DNA from: Acidimicrobiales bacterium
GTDB taxonomy: Bacteria; Actinomycetota; Acidimicrobiia; Acidimicrobiales; Iamiaceae
Direction of reading: 5' to 3'
Assembly (NCBI GenBank): GCA_030447445.1
Contig: JAUJOW010000002.1
Span: 1-64,000 of the forward strand
Length of the DNA: 64,000 nucleotides
Position 1 is the first letter of the stretch; each line of letters begins with the position of its first letter. The notes beneath the pieces were generated by a model, which saw only the letters and a program-made list of their open reading frames with translations, did no database searches and was not told the origin of the DNA. Positions 54,337-63,295 of this stretch are shown here, piece by piece. The translations under genes and the position numbers were made by a program.

Positions 54337-55065
54337 ATGCCAACCCGGCTCCCCTCTCTGCGCCGGCCACCCATCGGCTTCGCCCACCGGGGGGCGCGGG
54401 CCCACGCCCCCGAGAACACGCTCGAGGCGTTCTCCCTGGCCCGCAAGCTGGGAGCGGAGGGTCTGGAGAGCGACGTGTGGCGCACCGCCGACGGTGTGGC
54501 CGTCCTCGACCACGACGGCGTGGTCGGGGCCCGGGTGCGGCGACGGTCGATCGCCACCCTCCGCCACCACGAGCTTCCGCCTCACGTCCCGACCCTGGCC
54601 GAGCTCTACGACACCTGTGGGACGGGTTTCGAGCTCTCCCTCGACGTGAAGGACCCCGGGGCGGCCTCGGTGGTCATCGACGTGGCCCGGGCCGCAGGGC
54701 CGGCCGCCCTCGGGCGGCTCTGGCTGTGCGACGACGACCACGACCGGTTGCGCTCGTGGCGCCACCTCGCCCCCGAGGTGCACCTCGTCGACTCCACCCG
54801 GCTCAAGCGCATGCGCCAGGGACCCGAGCGCCACGCCGCCGCCCTCCAGGCGTCCGGGATCGACGCCGTCAACATGCACCACAGCGACTGGACCGGGGGC
54901 CTGACCACCCTGTTCCACCGCTTCGACGTCCTGGCCTTCGGCTGGGACGCGCAGTACGACCGGGTGCTCGACGAGCTCCTCGACATGGGCATCGACGCCG
55001 TCTACTCCGACCACGTCGACCGCATGGTCGACGCGCTCGCCCGCGCCGCCGGTGCCTCGTCCTAG
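54337..55065 (+). CDS. Glycerophosphodiester phosphodiesterase
   Basis: 242 residues, ATG 54337. GDPD motifs: PIGFAHRGARAHAPENTLEA (HRG, PENT), LGAEGLESDVWRTADGVAVL with DHDGVVG, and a C-terminal VYSDHVDRM. It hydrolyses glycerophosphodiesters to glycerol-3-phosphate and an alcohol. Its stop shares CTAG with the stop of the convergent lepB gene. Confidence 0.88.
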   Translation: MPTRLPSLRRPPIGFAHRGARAHAPENTLEAFSLARKLGAEGLESDVWRTADGVAVLDHDGVVGARVRRRSIATLRHHELPPHVPTLAELYDTCGTGFELSLDVKDPGAASVVIDVARAAGPAALGRLWLCDDDHDRLRSWRHLAPEVHLVDSTRLKRMRQGPERHAAALQASGIDAVNMHHSDWTGGLTTLFHRFDVLAFGWDAQYDRVLDELLDMGIDAVYSDHVDRMVDALARAAGASS

Positions 55066-55721
55066 AGGCCGCCGAGGTTGGAGAGGGGCCAGATGCGCAC
55101 GAACGCCCGTCCCACGATGCTCGACTCGGCCACGGAGTGGTCGGCGAAGCAACGAGCGTCGCTCGAGTTGCTCCGGTTGTCGCCGAGCACGAAGACCGCG
55201 TCCTCGGGCACCGTGATCGTGGTGAAGCCGCAGGTGTTGGGGGTGACGGTGCCGTCGGGAAGGTAGGGCTCGTCGAGCAACCCGCCGTCGACGTACACCT
55301 GGCCGTCGCGGACCGTCACCGTCTCTCCCTCGAGGGCCACCACCCGCTTGATGAGGTCCTTCACCTCGCGGCCGTTCTCGGTGATCACGGCCTCGCCGGG
55401 CGGTCGCTCGAACACGATGACGTCACCGCGGTTGACGTCGTGGAGCTTGTAGCTGAGCTTGTTGACCACCACCCGGTCCTGCTCGACGAGCGTCGGCTGC
55501 ATCGACGCCGAGGGGATCCAGAACGTGGCGAACAAGAACGTGCGGATCACGAGGGCCACGACCAGCGCCACCACCAGCACAGCCACCCACTCGACGATGT
55601 TGCGCACGGTCGACCGGCGCCGTTCCCCGGGCGGCGCCGGGTGGGTCGCGCTGCCCCCGGCCCCCTCGTCGACCGGCGGTTGGAGCGATGCACCGGGGTC
55701 GACGCGAGGGGAGGTCGTCAC
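55062..55721 (-). CDS. lepB: Type I signal peptidase
   Basis: 219 residues from GTG 55721, 7 nt after TAGCGT. A cytoplasmic N-terminus is followed by one transmembrane helix (VAVLVVALVVALVIRTFLFA). The catalytic Ser73 is in PSASMQPTL and Lys125 in KDLIKRVVALEGE. GDNRSNSSDAR is the third conserved box. It cleaves Sec and Tat signal peptides outside the membrane; its neighbours include Tat genes. Confidence 0.93.
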   Translation of the reverse strand: MTTSPRVDPGASLQPPVDEGAGGSATHPAPPGERRRSTVRNIVEWVAVLVVALVVALVIRTFLFATFWIPSASMQPTLVEQDRVVVNKLSYKLHDVNRGDVIVFERPPGEAVITENGREVKDLIKRVVALEGETVTVRDGQVYVDGGLLDEPYLPDGTVTPNTCGFTTITVPEDAVFVLGDNRSNSSDARCFADHSVAESSIVGRAFVRIWPLSNLGGL

Positions 55722-55781
55722 GGCGGGCACGCTAGCGCTTCGCCTTCGCGGCCCCTCCGCGCTGGCGGCCGTGGTCAGCGG

Positions 55782-56750
55782 TCAGACGGCGCCGTAGCGG
55801 CGGAGGATGCGGGTGGCGACCTCGGCGGCGAGGTCGGCGGGTATGCCCTCGTCGGCCGACCGGAGGGCACCGGTCGGACCGAGGCGGACGAGCAGGCGCT
55901 CGAGCCACGGCCGGGCCGACACCGGGAGCACCACCCGGAGACGACCACCGTCCAGCTCGGCGGCGTCGTCGAGCGGGTAGGACTCGGCCACCCAACGGGC
56001 GTCGGCGTCGAGGTCGAGGGTGACCCGCGGCTCGTGGTCGCCGGCCCGGTACGACGAGCGGGTGGGCGGCTCGGCCGGTGGGGTGAAGCTGGTGTCGAGC
56101 ACGGCCAACCCCTCGATGCGGTCGACCCGGAACACCCGCTCACCCTTCGCCCGGTGGCAGTGGCCGGCCAGGTACCACTCGCCGCCGTCCTGGAACACGA
56201 GCCAGGGGTCCACCACCCGCTGGGTCCGCTCGTCTCGGCCGAAGGCGTAGTAGTCGAGCTCCACCTGCCGGTGCTGGTCCACCGCCTCCTGCAGCCGGTG
56301 GAAGGTGGGCGGGTGGACCTGGCCGAAGTCGACCTCGACGCTCTCGGACACGGGGATGCCGAGGACGCCCGCGAGCTTGGCGAGCCCGCGGGCGAGAGGA
56401 CCGTCGGGATCGGTGCCGGGGACGGCGAGGAGCCCGGCGCCGGCCGCCACCAGGGCCAGGCCCTGCTCGGGTGAGAGGCGGAGCGGCTGGCGGAAGCTGT
56501 AGAGGAAGACGTGGATGCGCCCGTCCTCGACGAAGAACTCGATGGGCATGTCGTCGTGGTCGGGTGAGTCGGCGCCCACCATCGAGGCGAGGCCGAGGTC
56601 GTCCAGCAGCTCCCGCTCGGCCACGCCGAAGCGCCTGGCCACCTCGTCGATGGGAGCACCATCGGGTTGGGTGGCCACCCAGGACACGATGGACAGCAAC
56701 CGTTGGAGCCGCTCGACGGCGTCCATCCGCCGCCCCCGTGGCCCGGTCAC
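55782..56750 (-). CDS. pafC: WYL-domain regulator PafC
   Basis: 322 residues from GTG 56750 (overlap GTGA with pafB); ATG 56726 is an alternative. An N-terminal winged helix (RLQRLLSIVSWVATQPDGAP, then IDEVARRFGVAERELLDDLG) is followed by a WYL domain (DPWLVFQDGGEWYLAGHCHR, with W and Y in GGEWYL) and a C-terminal extension. PafB and PafC together form a DNA-damage-responsive activator in mycobacteria; ssDNA is the signal there. Confidence 0.9.
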   Translation of the reverse strand: MTGPRGRRMDAVERLQRLLSIVSWVATQPDGAPIDEVARRFGVAERELLDDLGLASMVGADSPDHDDMPIEFFVEDGRIHVFLYSFRQPLRLSPEQGLALVAAGAGLLAVPGTDPDGPLARGLAKLAGVLGIPVSESVEVDFGQVHPPTFHRLQEAVDQHRQVELDYYAFGRDERTQRVVDPWLVFQDGGEWYLAGHCHRAKGERVFRVDRIEGLAVLDTSFTPPAEPPTRSSYRAGDHEPRVTLDLDADARWVAESYPLDDAAELDGGRLRVVLPVSARPWLERLLVRLGPTGALRSADEGIPADLAAEVATRILRRYGAV

Positions 56751-57709
56751 CGTCCCTCGACCCGGTCGATGGTGGCGGCCAGCCACGCCACGACGTCGTC
56801 ACGGAGCTCGGGGGGGCCCAGTACCTCAGCGTGGTCGAGGAAGCCGAGCACGAACGATCGGAAGCCGGCCCGGCTGGTGACCCGCATCTCGAGCACCACC
56901 GAGCCGTCGTCCCGTTCCTCGACCACGCGCGCTCCGCGGGCGGTGGCCAGGGCGTTGGGCCGCTGGTCGGCATCGACGAGCAGCCGGGCGGTGACCGAGG
57001 CGTCGCCCCCGAGCTCCCATGGGGCCAGGCGGACGCCGGCACCACCGCCGCTCCGGCGCCGGTGCTCGCTCCGGTCCCCGGTCTCGACGTCACCATCGAT
57101 GCGGTCGAGGCGGAAGTGGCGGGTGTCGTCGCGCCCGTGGTCGTGGCCGGTCACGTACCACCGCCCCCGCACGTAGTCGAGCCGGTGGGGGGCCACCCGC
57201 CGCTGCTCGCCTCGGTAGGCGAAGGTGACGTCGCGCTGGTCGGCGATGGCGGTGAAGAAGCGCACGAGGTTGCGGTCGGCGGGCAGCTCGCCGACGTCGG
57301 CCACGGGCGCCTCGCTGCCACCGGGGCCTGGCGCACCGCCGAGCTTCCAGAGCCCACCGGTGGCCTCGAGGCCACCGATGCGCACCGCCGACGCCGCCAG
57401 GTGGAGCGCCGCCCGCTCCTCGGGTTCGAGGCCGGGGTCGGCCAGGTGGGCGTCGCGGGGGTGGAGCCGGTACCCGACAGCAGGTGGATCGGTGCCGGGC
57501 ACGGCCTGGGGCGCGAGCGGCACGCCGATCATGGTCCGCACCGCCACCTTGTCCCGCTCGAAGGCGCCCCGGAAGGCGGTGAGGTCGGTGGGGTACCCGG
57601 GCACCCGCGCCTGGATCTCCGCCGCGGTGAGCGGGCGGGGAGCGTCGATGAGGACGGTCAACAGGCCGAGCAGTCGCTCCATCTTCGACACCCCGCTGGC
57701 TCCAGCCAC
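56747..57709 (-). CDS. pafB: WYL-domain regulator PafB
   Basis: 320 residues, GTG 57709, 6 nt after TAGGAT on the minus strand. The HTH is SKMERLLGLLTVLIDAPRPL, then TAAEIQARVPGYPTDLTAFR. The WYL region has YRGEQRRVAPHRLDYVRGRW and RWYVTGHDH. It partners PafC, which follows with a GTGA overlap. The pair usually lies beside pafA, but here a DUF3866 gene and a methyltransferase gene separate them. Confidence 0.9.
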   Translation of the reverse strand: MAGASGVSKMERLLGLLTVLIDAPRPLTAAEIQARVPGYPTDLTAFRGAFERDKVAVRTMIGVPLAPQAVPGTDPPAVGYRLHPRDAHLADPGLEPEERAALHLAASAVRIGGLEATGGLWKLGGAPGPGGSEAPVADVGELPADRNLVRFFTAIADQRDVTFAYRGEQRRVAPHRLDYVRGRWYVTGHDHGRDDTRHFRLDRIDGDVETGDRSEHRRRSGGGAGVRLAPWELGGDASVTARLLVDADQRPNALATARGARVVEERDDGSVVLEMRVTSRAGFRSFVLGFLDHAEVLGPPELRDDVVAWLAATIDRVEGR

Positions 57710-57718
57710 CCGCCGATC

Positions 57719-58756
57719 CTACGAACCGGGTCCGAGGCCGATGGCGAGGCCGGCGGCCACGACGCCGGCGGCACCGGCGGCGGCGAAGAAGCGGCGCTCG
57801 TCCTCGGGGCCGCGGCCCATGGTGGTGACCCTGAGACCGGCGGCGGCCAACAGCGGGCCGACGTCGGGCACCGCCACCATCTCCACCCGGTGGCGCCCGT
57901 CGACGTCGGGCAGGGCGTCCGGCCGCTCGTCGTCGGCCAGAGCCACGGTCACCCCCGATCGGACGGCGTCGAGGGCGGTGAGGCTGTGGTGGCTGATGCC
58001 CTGGTGGCGCCTCCGGGGGTCGGCGTCGGACGCCCGCAGGCACAGCACCGGCGACCCCCCCAGCCAGGCGGCGGTGTCGAGCACCGGCGCCACCTCGAGG
58101 GCGGTGGTTCCGAGGCGGCTGCCGGTCCCCACGACCCCCGGGCCCATGGCCACGATGACCACGTCGGCCCGTTGGACGTGGCGGGCCAGCGTCAGCGCGG
58201 AGGCCACCCCGACGGCTTCCAGATCACCCCCGAAGGCGTGGCCGGCGGTGATGGTGGCGTCGACCACGCCGGCGTCGGCCATGGCCACCACGAGGTCGCT
58301 CAGGGCCATCGGCAGGGCGGCGCCGTCGGTCATGACGTAGCTGACCCGGGCGTCGGGGCGCAGGTGCTTGACGACGGCGGCCACCGCCGACACCTGGCTG
58401 TGGAGGCCGCAGGCCACCACCGGCGTGCCGTCGAGACCGGTGGCCACGTCGGGGTGGGCCTCCTCGGCGGCACCGGTGTCGACCTGGAGGCTCGTGTAGC
58501 GGAGCTTCATGATGTGGCCAGGACCGGGCTCGGCCCAGGTGTCTCGAGCCAGGTTCCAGTGCACGACGTGCCATCCGCCCGTACCCAGGCCGAGGTCGAC
58601 GGCGGTGGTGTTGACGATCACGTCGTCGCCCACCGCGACCGGGCCGGTCAGCTCGGTCAGGACGTGGGCCCGATCGCCGCCGACCAAGCCCACCCGCTGC
58701 AGGCCGCGGCGCTGGCCGAGGACCTCGGACACGGTGGCCCGGCGGAACGCCGGCAT
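57719..58756 (-). CDS. DUF3866-family protein
   Basis: 345 residues, ATG 58756, one base into the methyltransferase stop. It begins MPAFRRATVSEVLGQRRGLQ and has NTTAVDLGLGTGGWHVVHWN, GHIMKLRYTSLQVDTGAAEE and SYVMTDGAALPMALSDLVVA, the DUF3866 pattern. The function is unknown. Position within the Pup-proteasome block suggests a link but does not show it. Confidence 0.8.
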   Translation of the reverse strand: MPAFRRATVSEVLGQRRGLQRVGLVGGDRAHVLTELTGPVAVGDDVIVNTTAVDLGLGTGGWHVVHWNLARDTWAEPGPGHIMKLRYTSLQVDTGAAEEAHPDVATGLDGTPVVACGLHSQVSAVAAVVKHLRPDARVSYVMTDGAALPMALSDLVVAMADAGVVDATITAGHAFGGDLEAVGVASALTLARHVQRADVVIVAMGPGVVGTGSRLGTTALEVAPVLDTAAWLGGSPVLCLRASDADPRRRHQGISHHSLTALDAVRSGVTVALADDERPDALPDVDGRHRVEMVAVPDVGPLLAAAGLRVTTMGRGPEDERRFFAAAGAAGVVAAGLAIGLGPGS

Positions 58757-59454
58757 CAGCCCTTCCTGGCCCAGACCACCACGCCCCGCTTCGTGACGTC
58801 GAGGGGCACCTCGGCGGCGGCGGCGACCTCGGCGGCCAGTTCCTGGCCGATGCACCGGCCGACGAGGTACTGCTCGACGGCGGCCGGGTCGGGTAGGTGG
58901 ACGAAGGCCCCGTCCCACCGGTCGACCCCCACGTCGTCGAACACCGCCGCGACGATGGCCTCGGCCTCCTCGGCGTCGAAGGTCGAGGCCGGTTGGGGCC
59001 CGAGGTGGGCAGTCAGCTCCGGTGAGTCGTCCCGGGCACTCGTGCAGGCCACGAAGACCCCCCCGGGGCGGAGCACACGGTGGGCCTCGATGACGGCGAC
59101 GGTCGGATCCTGCAGGTGGTAGAGCATCCAAAGGGCGCACACCGCTCCCACCGAGGCGGCGGCCACGGGGAGGGCGGCGGCGTCGGCCCGAATCGCCGGT
59201 CGAGGGGCGGCGGCCAGCATGGTGGCGGATGCGTCGAGCCCGACCCAGCCGGGGCCGTCGGGCGACCGCGCCATGAGGGCTTCGGCCAGCGCTCCGTCGC
59301 CGCACCCCACGTCGAGCACCGGCGCCACGCCTTCGGCGACCACCCGGGCCGCCACCGGCTCGTGCACGTCCCCGGTGGCGTAGGCCCGCACCGCCCGGCG
59401 GCCGGTCCGGAACCGCTCGGGATCCTCGTCGTAGTCGACGGGCACCGCCGTCAA
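58756..59454 (-). CDS. SAM-dependent methyltransferase
   Basis: 232 residues from TTG 59454 (GTG at 59445 is possible). Motif I is PVLDVGCGDGALAEALMARS, then GLDASATMLAAAPRPAIRAD, LWMLYHLQDPTVAV and VLRPGGVFVACTSARD. It overlaps DUF3866 by one base. The substrate is unknown. Confidence 0.82.
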   Translation of the reverse strand: MTAVPVDYDEDPERFRTGRRAVRAYATGDVHEPVAARVVAEGVAPVLDVGCGDGALAEALMARSPDGPGWVGLDASATMLAAAPRPAIRADAAALPVAAASVGAVCALWMLYHLQDPTVAVIEAHRVLRPGGVFVACTSARDDSPELTAHLGPQPASTFDAEEAEAIVAAVFDDVGVDRWDGAFVHLPDPAAVEQYLVGRCIGQELAAEVAAAAEVPLDVTKRGVVVWARKG

Positions 59455-59488
59455 GGACCCCGCCCGTCCCGCTCGACCGGCGCCGCGC

Positions 59489-60847
59489 TCACAAGGAGGC
59501 GATCAGCTTCTCGACCCGGTCGTCGTGGGACCGGAACGGGTCCTTGCACAGCACCGTCCGCTGGGCCTGGTCGTTCAGCTTCAGGTGGACCCAGTCCACG
59601 GTGTAGTCCCGCCGGCGCTCCTTGGCGGTACGGATGAACTCGCCCCGCAGGCGGGCCCGGGTGGTCTGCGGTGGTGTCTCGACAGCGGTGTCGATCTCGT
59701 CGTCGTCGCACATGCGGTCGACCATGCCGCGGTCCTGGAGGCGGTAGAAGAGGCCGCGGCTGCGGTTGACGTCGTGGTACTGCAGGTCCATGAGGGCGAC
59801 CTTGGGGTGGCTGAGCGGCAGGTCGTTGCGGTCGCGGTAGGCCTCGATCAGGTTGTGCTTGATCACCCAGTCGCACTCGCGGTCGAGGGTGAGCGGGTCC
59901 TTCTCGATGGCGGTGAGGCAGTGCTCCCACATGTCGAGCGCCTGCTGCTCCATCGGCGACAGCCCCCGGTTGGCGGCATAGCGCTGGGCCCGGTTCAGGT
60001 ACTCGGCCTGGATGTCGAGGGCGCTCGCGTCCCGCCCGTTGGCCAGTCGCACCCGGCGGGTGCAGGTGGTGTCGTGGCTGATCTCGCGGATGGCGCGGAT
60101 GGGGTTCTCGAGGGTCATGTCGCGGAGCACGACGTTCGGCTCCTCCAGCATGCGCAGCATGATGCTGGTGGCCCCCACCTTGAGGAAGGTGGCGTACTCG
60201 CTCATGTTGGAGTCGCCGACGATGACGTGGAGGCGGCGGTAGCGCTCGGCGTCGGCGTGGGGCTCGTCGCGGGTGTTGATGATCGGACGGCTGCGGGTGG
60301 TGGCCGAGGACACGCCCTCCCAGATGTGCTCGGCTCGCTGGCTGATCGAGAACATGGCGCCCCGCGCCGTCTGCATCACCTTCCCGGCGCCGGCGTAGAT
60401 CTGCCGGGACACGAAGAACGGGATCAGCACCTCGGCGTAGTGACCGAACTCGTCACGGCGGCTGGTGAGGTAGTTCTCGTGGCAACCGTAGGAGTTGCCG
60501 GCCGAGTCGGTGTTGTTCTTGAACAGGTAGATGACACCGCGGATGCCCTCCTCCCGCAGGCGCTGCTCGGCGCTGGCCAGGAGCTGCTCGAGGATGCGCT
60601 CGCCGGCCTTGTCGTGGATCACGAGCTCTCGCACCGAGTCGCACTCGGGGGTGGCGTACTCGGGGTGCGAGCCGACGTCGAGGTAGAGCCGGGCGCCGTT
60701 GGCCAGGAACACGTTGGAGCTCCGACCCCACGAGACCACCCGCCGGAACAGGTAGCGGGCCACCTCGTCGGGGCTGAGGCGACGTTGGCCTCGGAGCGTG
60801 CAGGTGACGCCGTACTCGTTCTCGAGACCGAAGATGCGCCGCTCCAT
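59489..60847 (-). CDS. pafA: Pup-protein ligase
   Basis: 452 residues, ATG 60847, 6 nt after TAGCGT. It starts [20 protein letters not shown], with Glu9 for ATP/Mg binding, and has Asp57 in [18 protein letters not shown], the catalytic residue. The [17 protein letters not shown] block is typical of PafA and Dop. It joins the C-terminal Glu of Pup to substrate lysines. The C-terminal domain (residues 400-452) packs against the first part in known structures. Confidence 0.96.
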   Translation of the reverse strand: MERRIFGLENEYGVTCTLRGQRRLSPDEVARYLFRRVVSWGRSSNVFLANGARLYLDVGSHPEYATPECDSVRELVIHDKAGERILEQLLASAEQRLREEGIRGVIYLFKNNTDSAGNSYGCHENYLTSRRDEFGHYAEVLIPFFVSRQIYAGAGKVMQTARGAMFSISQRAEHIWEGVSSATTRSRPIINTRDEPHADAERYRRLHVIVGDSNMSEYATFLKVGATSIMLRMLEEPNVVLRDMTLENPIRAIREISHDTTCTRRVRLANGRDASALDIQAEYLNRAQRYAANRGLSPMEQQALDMWEHCLTAIEKDPLTLDRECDWVIKHNLIEAYRDRNDLPLSHPKVALMDLQYHDVNRSRGLFYRLQDRGMVDRMCDDDEIDTAVETPPQTTRARLRGEFIRTAKERRRDYTVDWVHLKLNDQAQRTVLCKDPFRSHDDRVEKLIASL

Positions 60848-60937
60848 GGCGACACGCTACCGACGGGCCGTCGACCCGGCGCGGCAGCGGCCCAACACCT
60901 CCTCGGCCGTCACCGACCACGAAGTACCCTCGGAGCG

Positions 60938-61270
60938 ATGGCCGGTGCGGAGCAGATGGTCCCGATCGCCACCGTCGCCGACTCGTTCGAAGCCAAGCTG
61001 CTCGCCGCCCGGTTGGGGGCCGAGGGCATCGTGTGGGAGCTCAGGGGCAACGTCGACGGCGTGTACCCGATCGGGCCCTTTCAGGTGTTGGTCGAGGCCG
61101 GCGCCGCCGGTGCCGCCCACGACCTCCTCGACGAAGCGTCTCCCGCTGGCCCCTCCGAGCGCGGCACCGACGCCGAGGCCCGGGACTCCCGCTTCTCGGT
61201 CGCCGCAGCGGTGGCGGTGGTCGCGGTGGTGGTGCTGTTCGCCCTCGCCCGCATGGTCGCCATGGGTTGA
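60938..61270 (+). CDS. Small membrane-anchored DUF2007-like protein
   Basis: 110 residues, ATG 60938, 7 nt after TACCCT (60925-60930). MVPIATVADSFEAKLLAARL, then YPIGPFQVLVEAGAAGAAHD, matches DUF2007-type domains. A C-terminal helix (FSVAAAVAVVAVVVLFALAR) probably anchors it. It is the only plus-strand gene inside the proteasome block. Confidence 0.68.
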   Translation: MAGAEQMVPIATVADSFEAKLLAARLGAEGIVWELRGNVDGVYPIGPFQVLVEAGAAGAAHDLLDEASPAGPSERGTDAEARDSRFSVAAAVAVVAVVVLFALARMVAMG

Positions 61271-61308
61271 GGCACGGCGGCGACCCCGCCGCCGGCCGCC
61301 CGCTGGGA

Positions 61309-62136
61309 TCAGCCGGCCGGGGCCTCCGGCGGCGCTGGCGGGGTCTGGCCGGTGGCGTCGCCGTCGCCGGGCACCGGATCCGAACCCGGGGTCGGCGCTT
61401 CGCCCGCATCGGCGCTCGGCCCCTCGGACGCGCCGCCGTCGGCGTCGGCGTCGGCGGGGGGGCCGAGCACAGCGGAGACCTCGGCGTCGGTGAGGCGCCG
61501 GAACGTGCGCCGACCGTTGCCCCGATCGAGCACGGCCACCTCGAGGTCGTCGGCACCGAGCTGGCGGTCCGGACCGCTGAGCGCCGCCACCACCGCCTGG
61601 AGCGCGGACGGCAGGTCGAGGTCCTCCGACCACGCCTCCTGGAGGCGGGTGGAGATGGCCTCGGAGTCACCCCCGAGCACGCTGAAGTGGTGCTCGTCGA
61701 CGACGGTGCCGTCGTAGAGGACGTGGAAGAGTTGGTCGCCGCCCGGGCCCGCTCCCACCTCGGCCACGAGGATCTCGACCTCCAGGGGCTTCATCTCGTG
61801 GGTGAAGATCTGGCCCAGGATCTGGGCGTACTGGTTGGCCAGGCTGCGGGCGTCGACGTCCTCGCGGCTGTACGAGTAGCCCTTGAGGTCGGCGTGGCGC
61901 ACGCCGGCCACGCGAAGCTGGTCGAACTCGTTGTACCGGCCCACGCCGGCGAAGGCGATGCGGTCGTAGATCTCGCTCACCTTGCGCAGCGTGTTCGACG
62001 GGTTCTCGGCGCAGACGAGGATGCCCTCGACCCCCGAGACGGCCACCAGGCTGCGGCCTCGGGCGATGCCCTTGCGGGCGTAGTCGGCCCGGTCCTTCAT
62101 GACCTGCTCGGGCGCCACGTAGAACGGCATCGTCAT
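61309..62136 (-). CDS. prcA: Proteasome alpha subunit
   Basis: 275 residues, ATG 62136. It starts TMPFYVAPEQVMKDRADYAR, with KGIARGRSLVAVSGVEGILV, and continues through IFTHEMKPLEVEILVAEVGA. The alpha ring lacks a catalytic Thr. The C-terminal 45 residues are Pro/Ala/Asp-rich, a tail known to vary. It pairs with prcB just upstream in transcription. Confidence 0.95.
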   Translation of the reverse strand: MTMPFYVAPEQVMKDRADYARKGIARGRSLVAVSGVEGILVCAENPSNTLRKVSEIYDRIAFAGVGRYNEFDQLRVAGVRHADLKGYSYSREDVDARSLANQYAQILGQIFTHEMKPLEVEILVAEVGAGPGGDQLFHVLYDGTVVDEHHFSVLGGDSEAISTRLQEAWSEDLDLPSALQAVVAALSGPDRQLGADDLEVAVLDRGNGRRTFRRLTDAEVSAVLGPPADADADGGASEGPSADAGEAPTPGSDPVPGDGDATGQTPPAPPEAPAG

Positions 62137-62182
62137 GGCTGTTCCGTTCGTCCCCCGTCGATGGCGACCGCTGGACGTCGGG

Positions 62183-63034
62183 TCACGAGGGCGCCAGTCC
62201 CGACGTGGTGGCCCCCCGGGTGGCCCGCAGCGTGTCCACGAGGGCGTCGAAGCGCTCGGCGATCTCCTCCTCGGGGACCCGCTCGAACCCGCTGGCCGTG
62301 ATCGTGGCCATCACCGGGAAGATGCCCCGGATCAGGTCGGGCCCGCCGGTGGCCGAGTCCTCGTCGGCGGCCTGGAACAGGGCGTGGAGGGAGAGGTCCA
62401 GCACGGCGGCGCGGTCGAGGTCGCTCCGGTAGCCGAGCTTGATCACGGTGCCGGCGTGGAGGCTCCCGGACCCGGTGGCGGCGAAGTCGCTCTCCTCGTA
62501 GCGGCCGCCGGTGACGTCGTACTGGAACAGGCGCCCGACGTTGCGGCGCAGGTCGTAGCCCGCGAAGAGCGGCACGACGGCGAGCCCCTGCATGGCCGCC
62601 GGGAGGTGGTTGCGCACCATCTGGCTGAGCTGATTGGCCTTGCCTTCGAGGGACAGGTTGGCGCCCTCGACCTTCTCGTAGTGCTCGAGCTGGAGCTGGA
62701 AGAGCTTGACCATCTCGGTGGCCGGGCCGGCGGCGCCGGCGATGGCCACCCCGGACCAGCGGTCGGCCGGGAAGACCTTCTCGATGGCCCGGTGGCTGAT
62801 GAGGTGGCCCGACGTGGCGCGCCGGTCCCCGGCCATGACCACGCCGTCGGCGTAGCGCACCGAGACCACCGTCGTGCCGTGGGCGATCCCGAGCGACTCC
62901 GGCGTGTCCGACGTGGTCGCCGCCGAAGTGGTCGGCATGGTCGGCGTGGCCGAGGCTGGCGGGCTGACCCGGCGCAGCAGCTCGGCGAAGTCGGGACCGG
63001 GATCGTCGCCGACGGCGAAGAGGGGCAGCGTCAC
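62183..63034 (-). CDS. prcB: Proteasome beta subunit, with propeptide
   Basis: 283 residues from GTG 63034, 8 nt after TAGCCT. A 53-residue propeptide ends at Gly53; Thr54 in AHGTTVVSVRYADG becomes the N-terminal nucleophile. MAGDRRATSGHLISHRAIEK holds the conserved Asp and Lys-region residues, and GSGSLHAGTVIKLG follows. It forms the catalytic rings of the 20S core. Confidence 0.96.
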   Translation of the reverse strand: MTLPLFAVGDDPGPDFAELLRRVSPPASATPTMPTTSAATTSDTPESLGIAHGTTVVSVRYADGVVMAGDRRATSGHLISHRAIEKVFPADRWSGVAIAGAAGPATEMVKLFQLQLEHYEKVEGANLSLEGKANQLSQMVRNHLPAAMQGLAVVPLFAGYDLRRNVGRLFQYDVTGGRYEESDFAATGSGSLHAGTVIKLGYRSDLDRAAVLDLSLHALFQAADEDSATGGPDLIRGIFPVMATITASGFERVPEEEIAERFDALVDTLRATRGATTSGLAPS

Positions 63035-63077
63035 GGGGGCGGAGGCTAGCGGGCGACCCCCGCCGTTCCGTCCACCC

Positions 63078-63272
63078 TCACTCGCCACCCTTCTGGACAT
63101 AGGAGCGGACGAAGTCCTCGGCGTTGGACTCGAGCACGTCGTCGATCTCGTCCAGCAACTCGTCGAGCTCGGCCTTGATCTTCTCACCGCTCTCGGACTT
63201 CGCAGGCGCCTCTTCGACCTCATCGGTCTCTCGGGCCGGGGTCGGCTTGCGCTTCTGCTCTCGTTCAGCCAT
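63078..63272 (-). CDS. pup: Prokaryotic ubiquitin-like protein Pup
   Basis: 64 residues, ATG 63272. It is acidic and disordered ([20 protein letters not shown], then [19 protein letters not shown]) and ends [10 protein letters not shown]. The C-terminal Gly-Gly-Glu is already the ligase-ready form, so no deamidation of Gln by Dop should be needed. GGGAG lies upstream of the start. Confidence 0.96.
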   Translation of the reverse strand: MAEREQKRKPTPARETDEVEEAPAKSESGEKIKAELDELLDEIDDVLESNAEDFVRSYVQKGGE

Positions 63273-63295
63273 GAGTGCTCATCTCCCGAGTCCGG

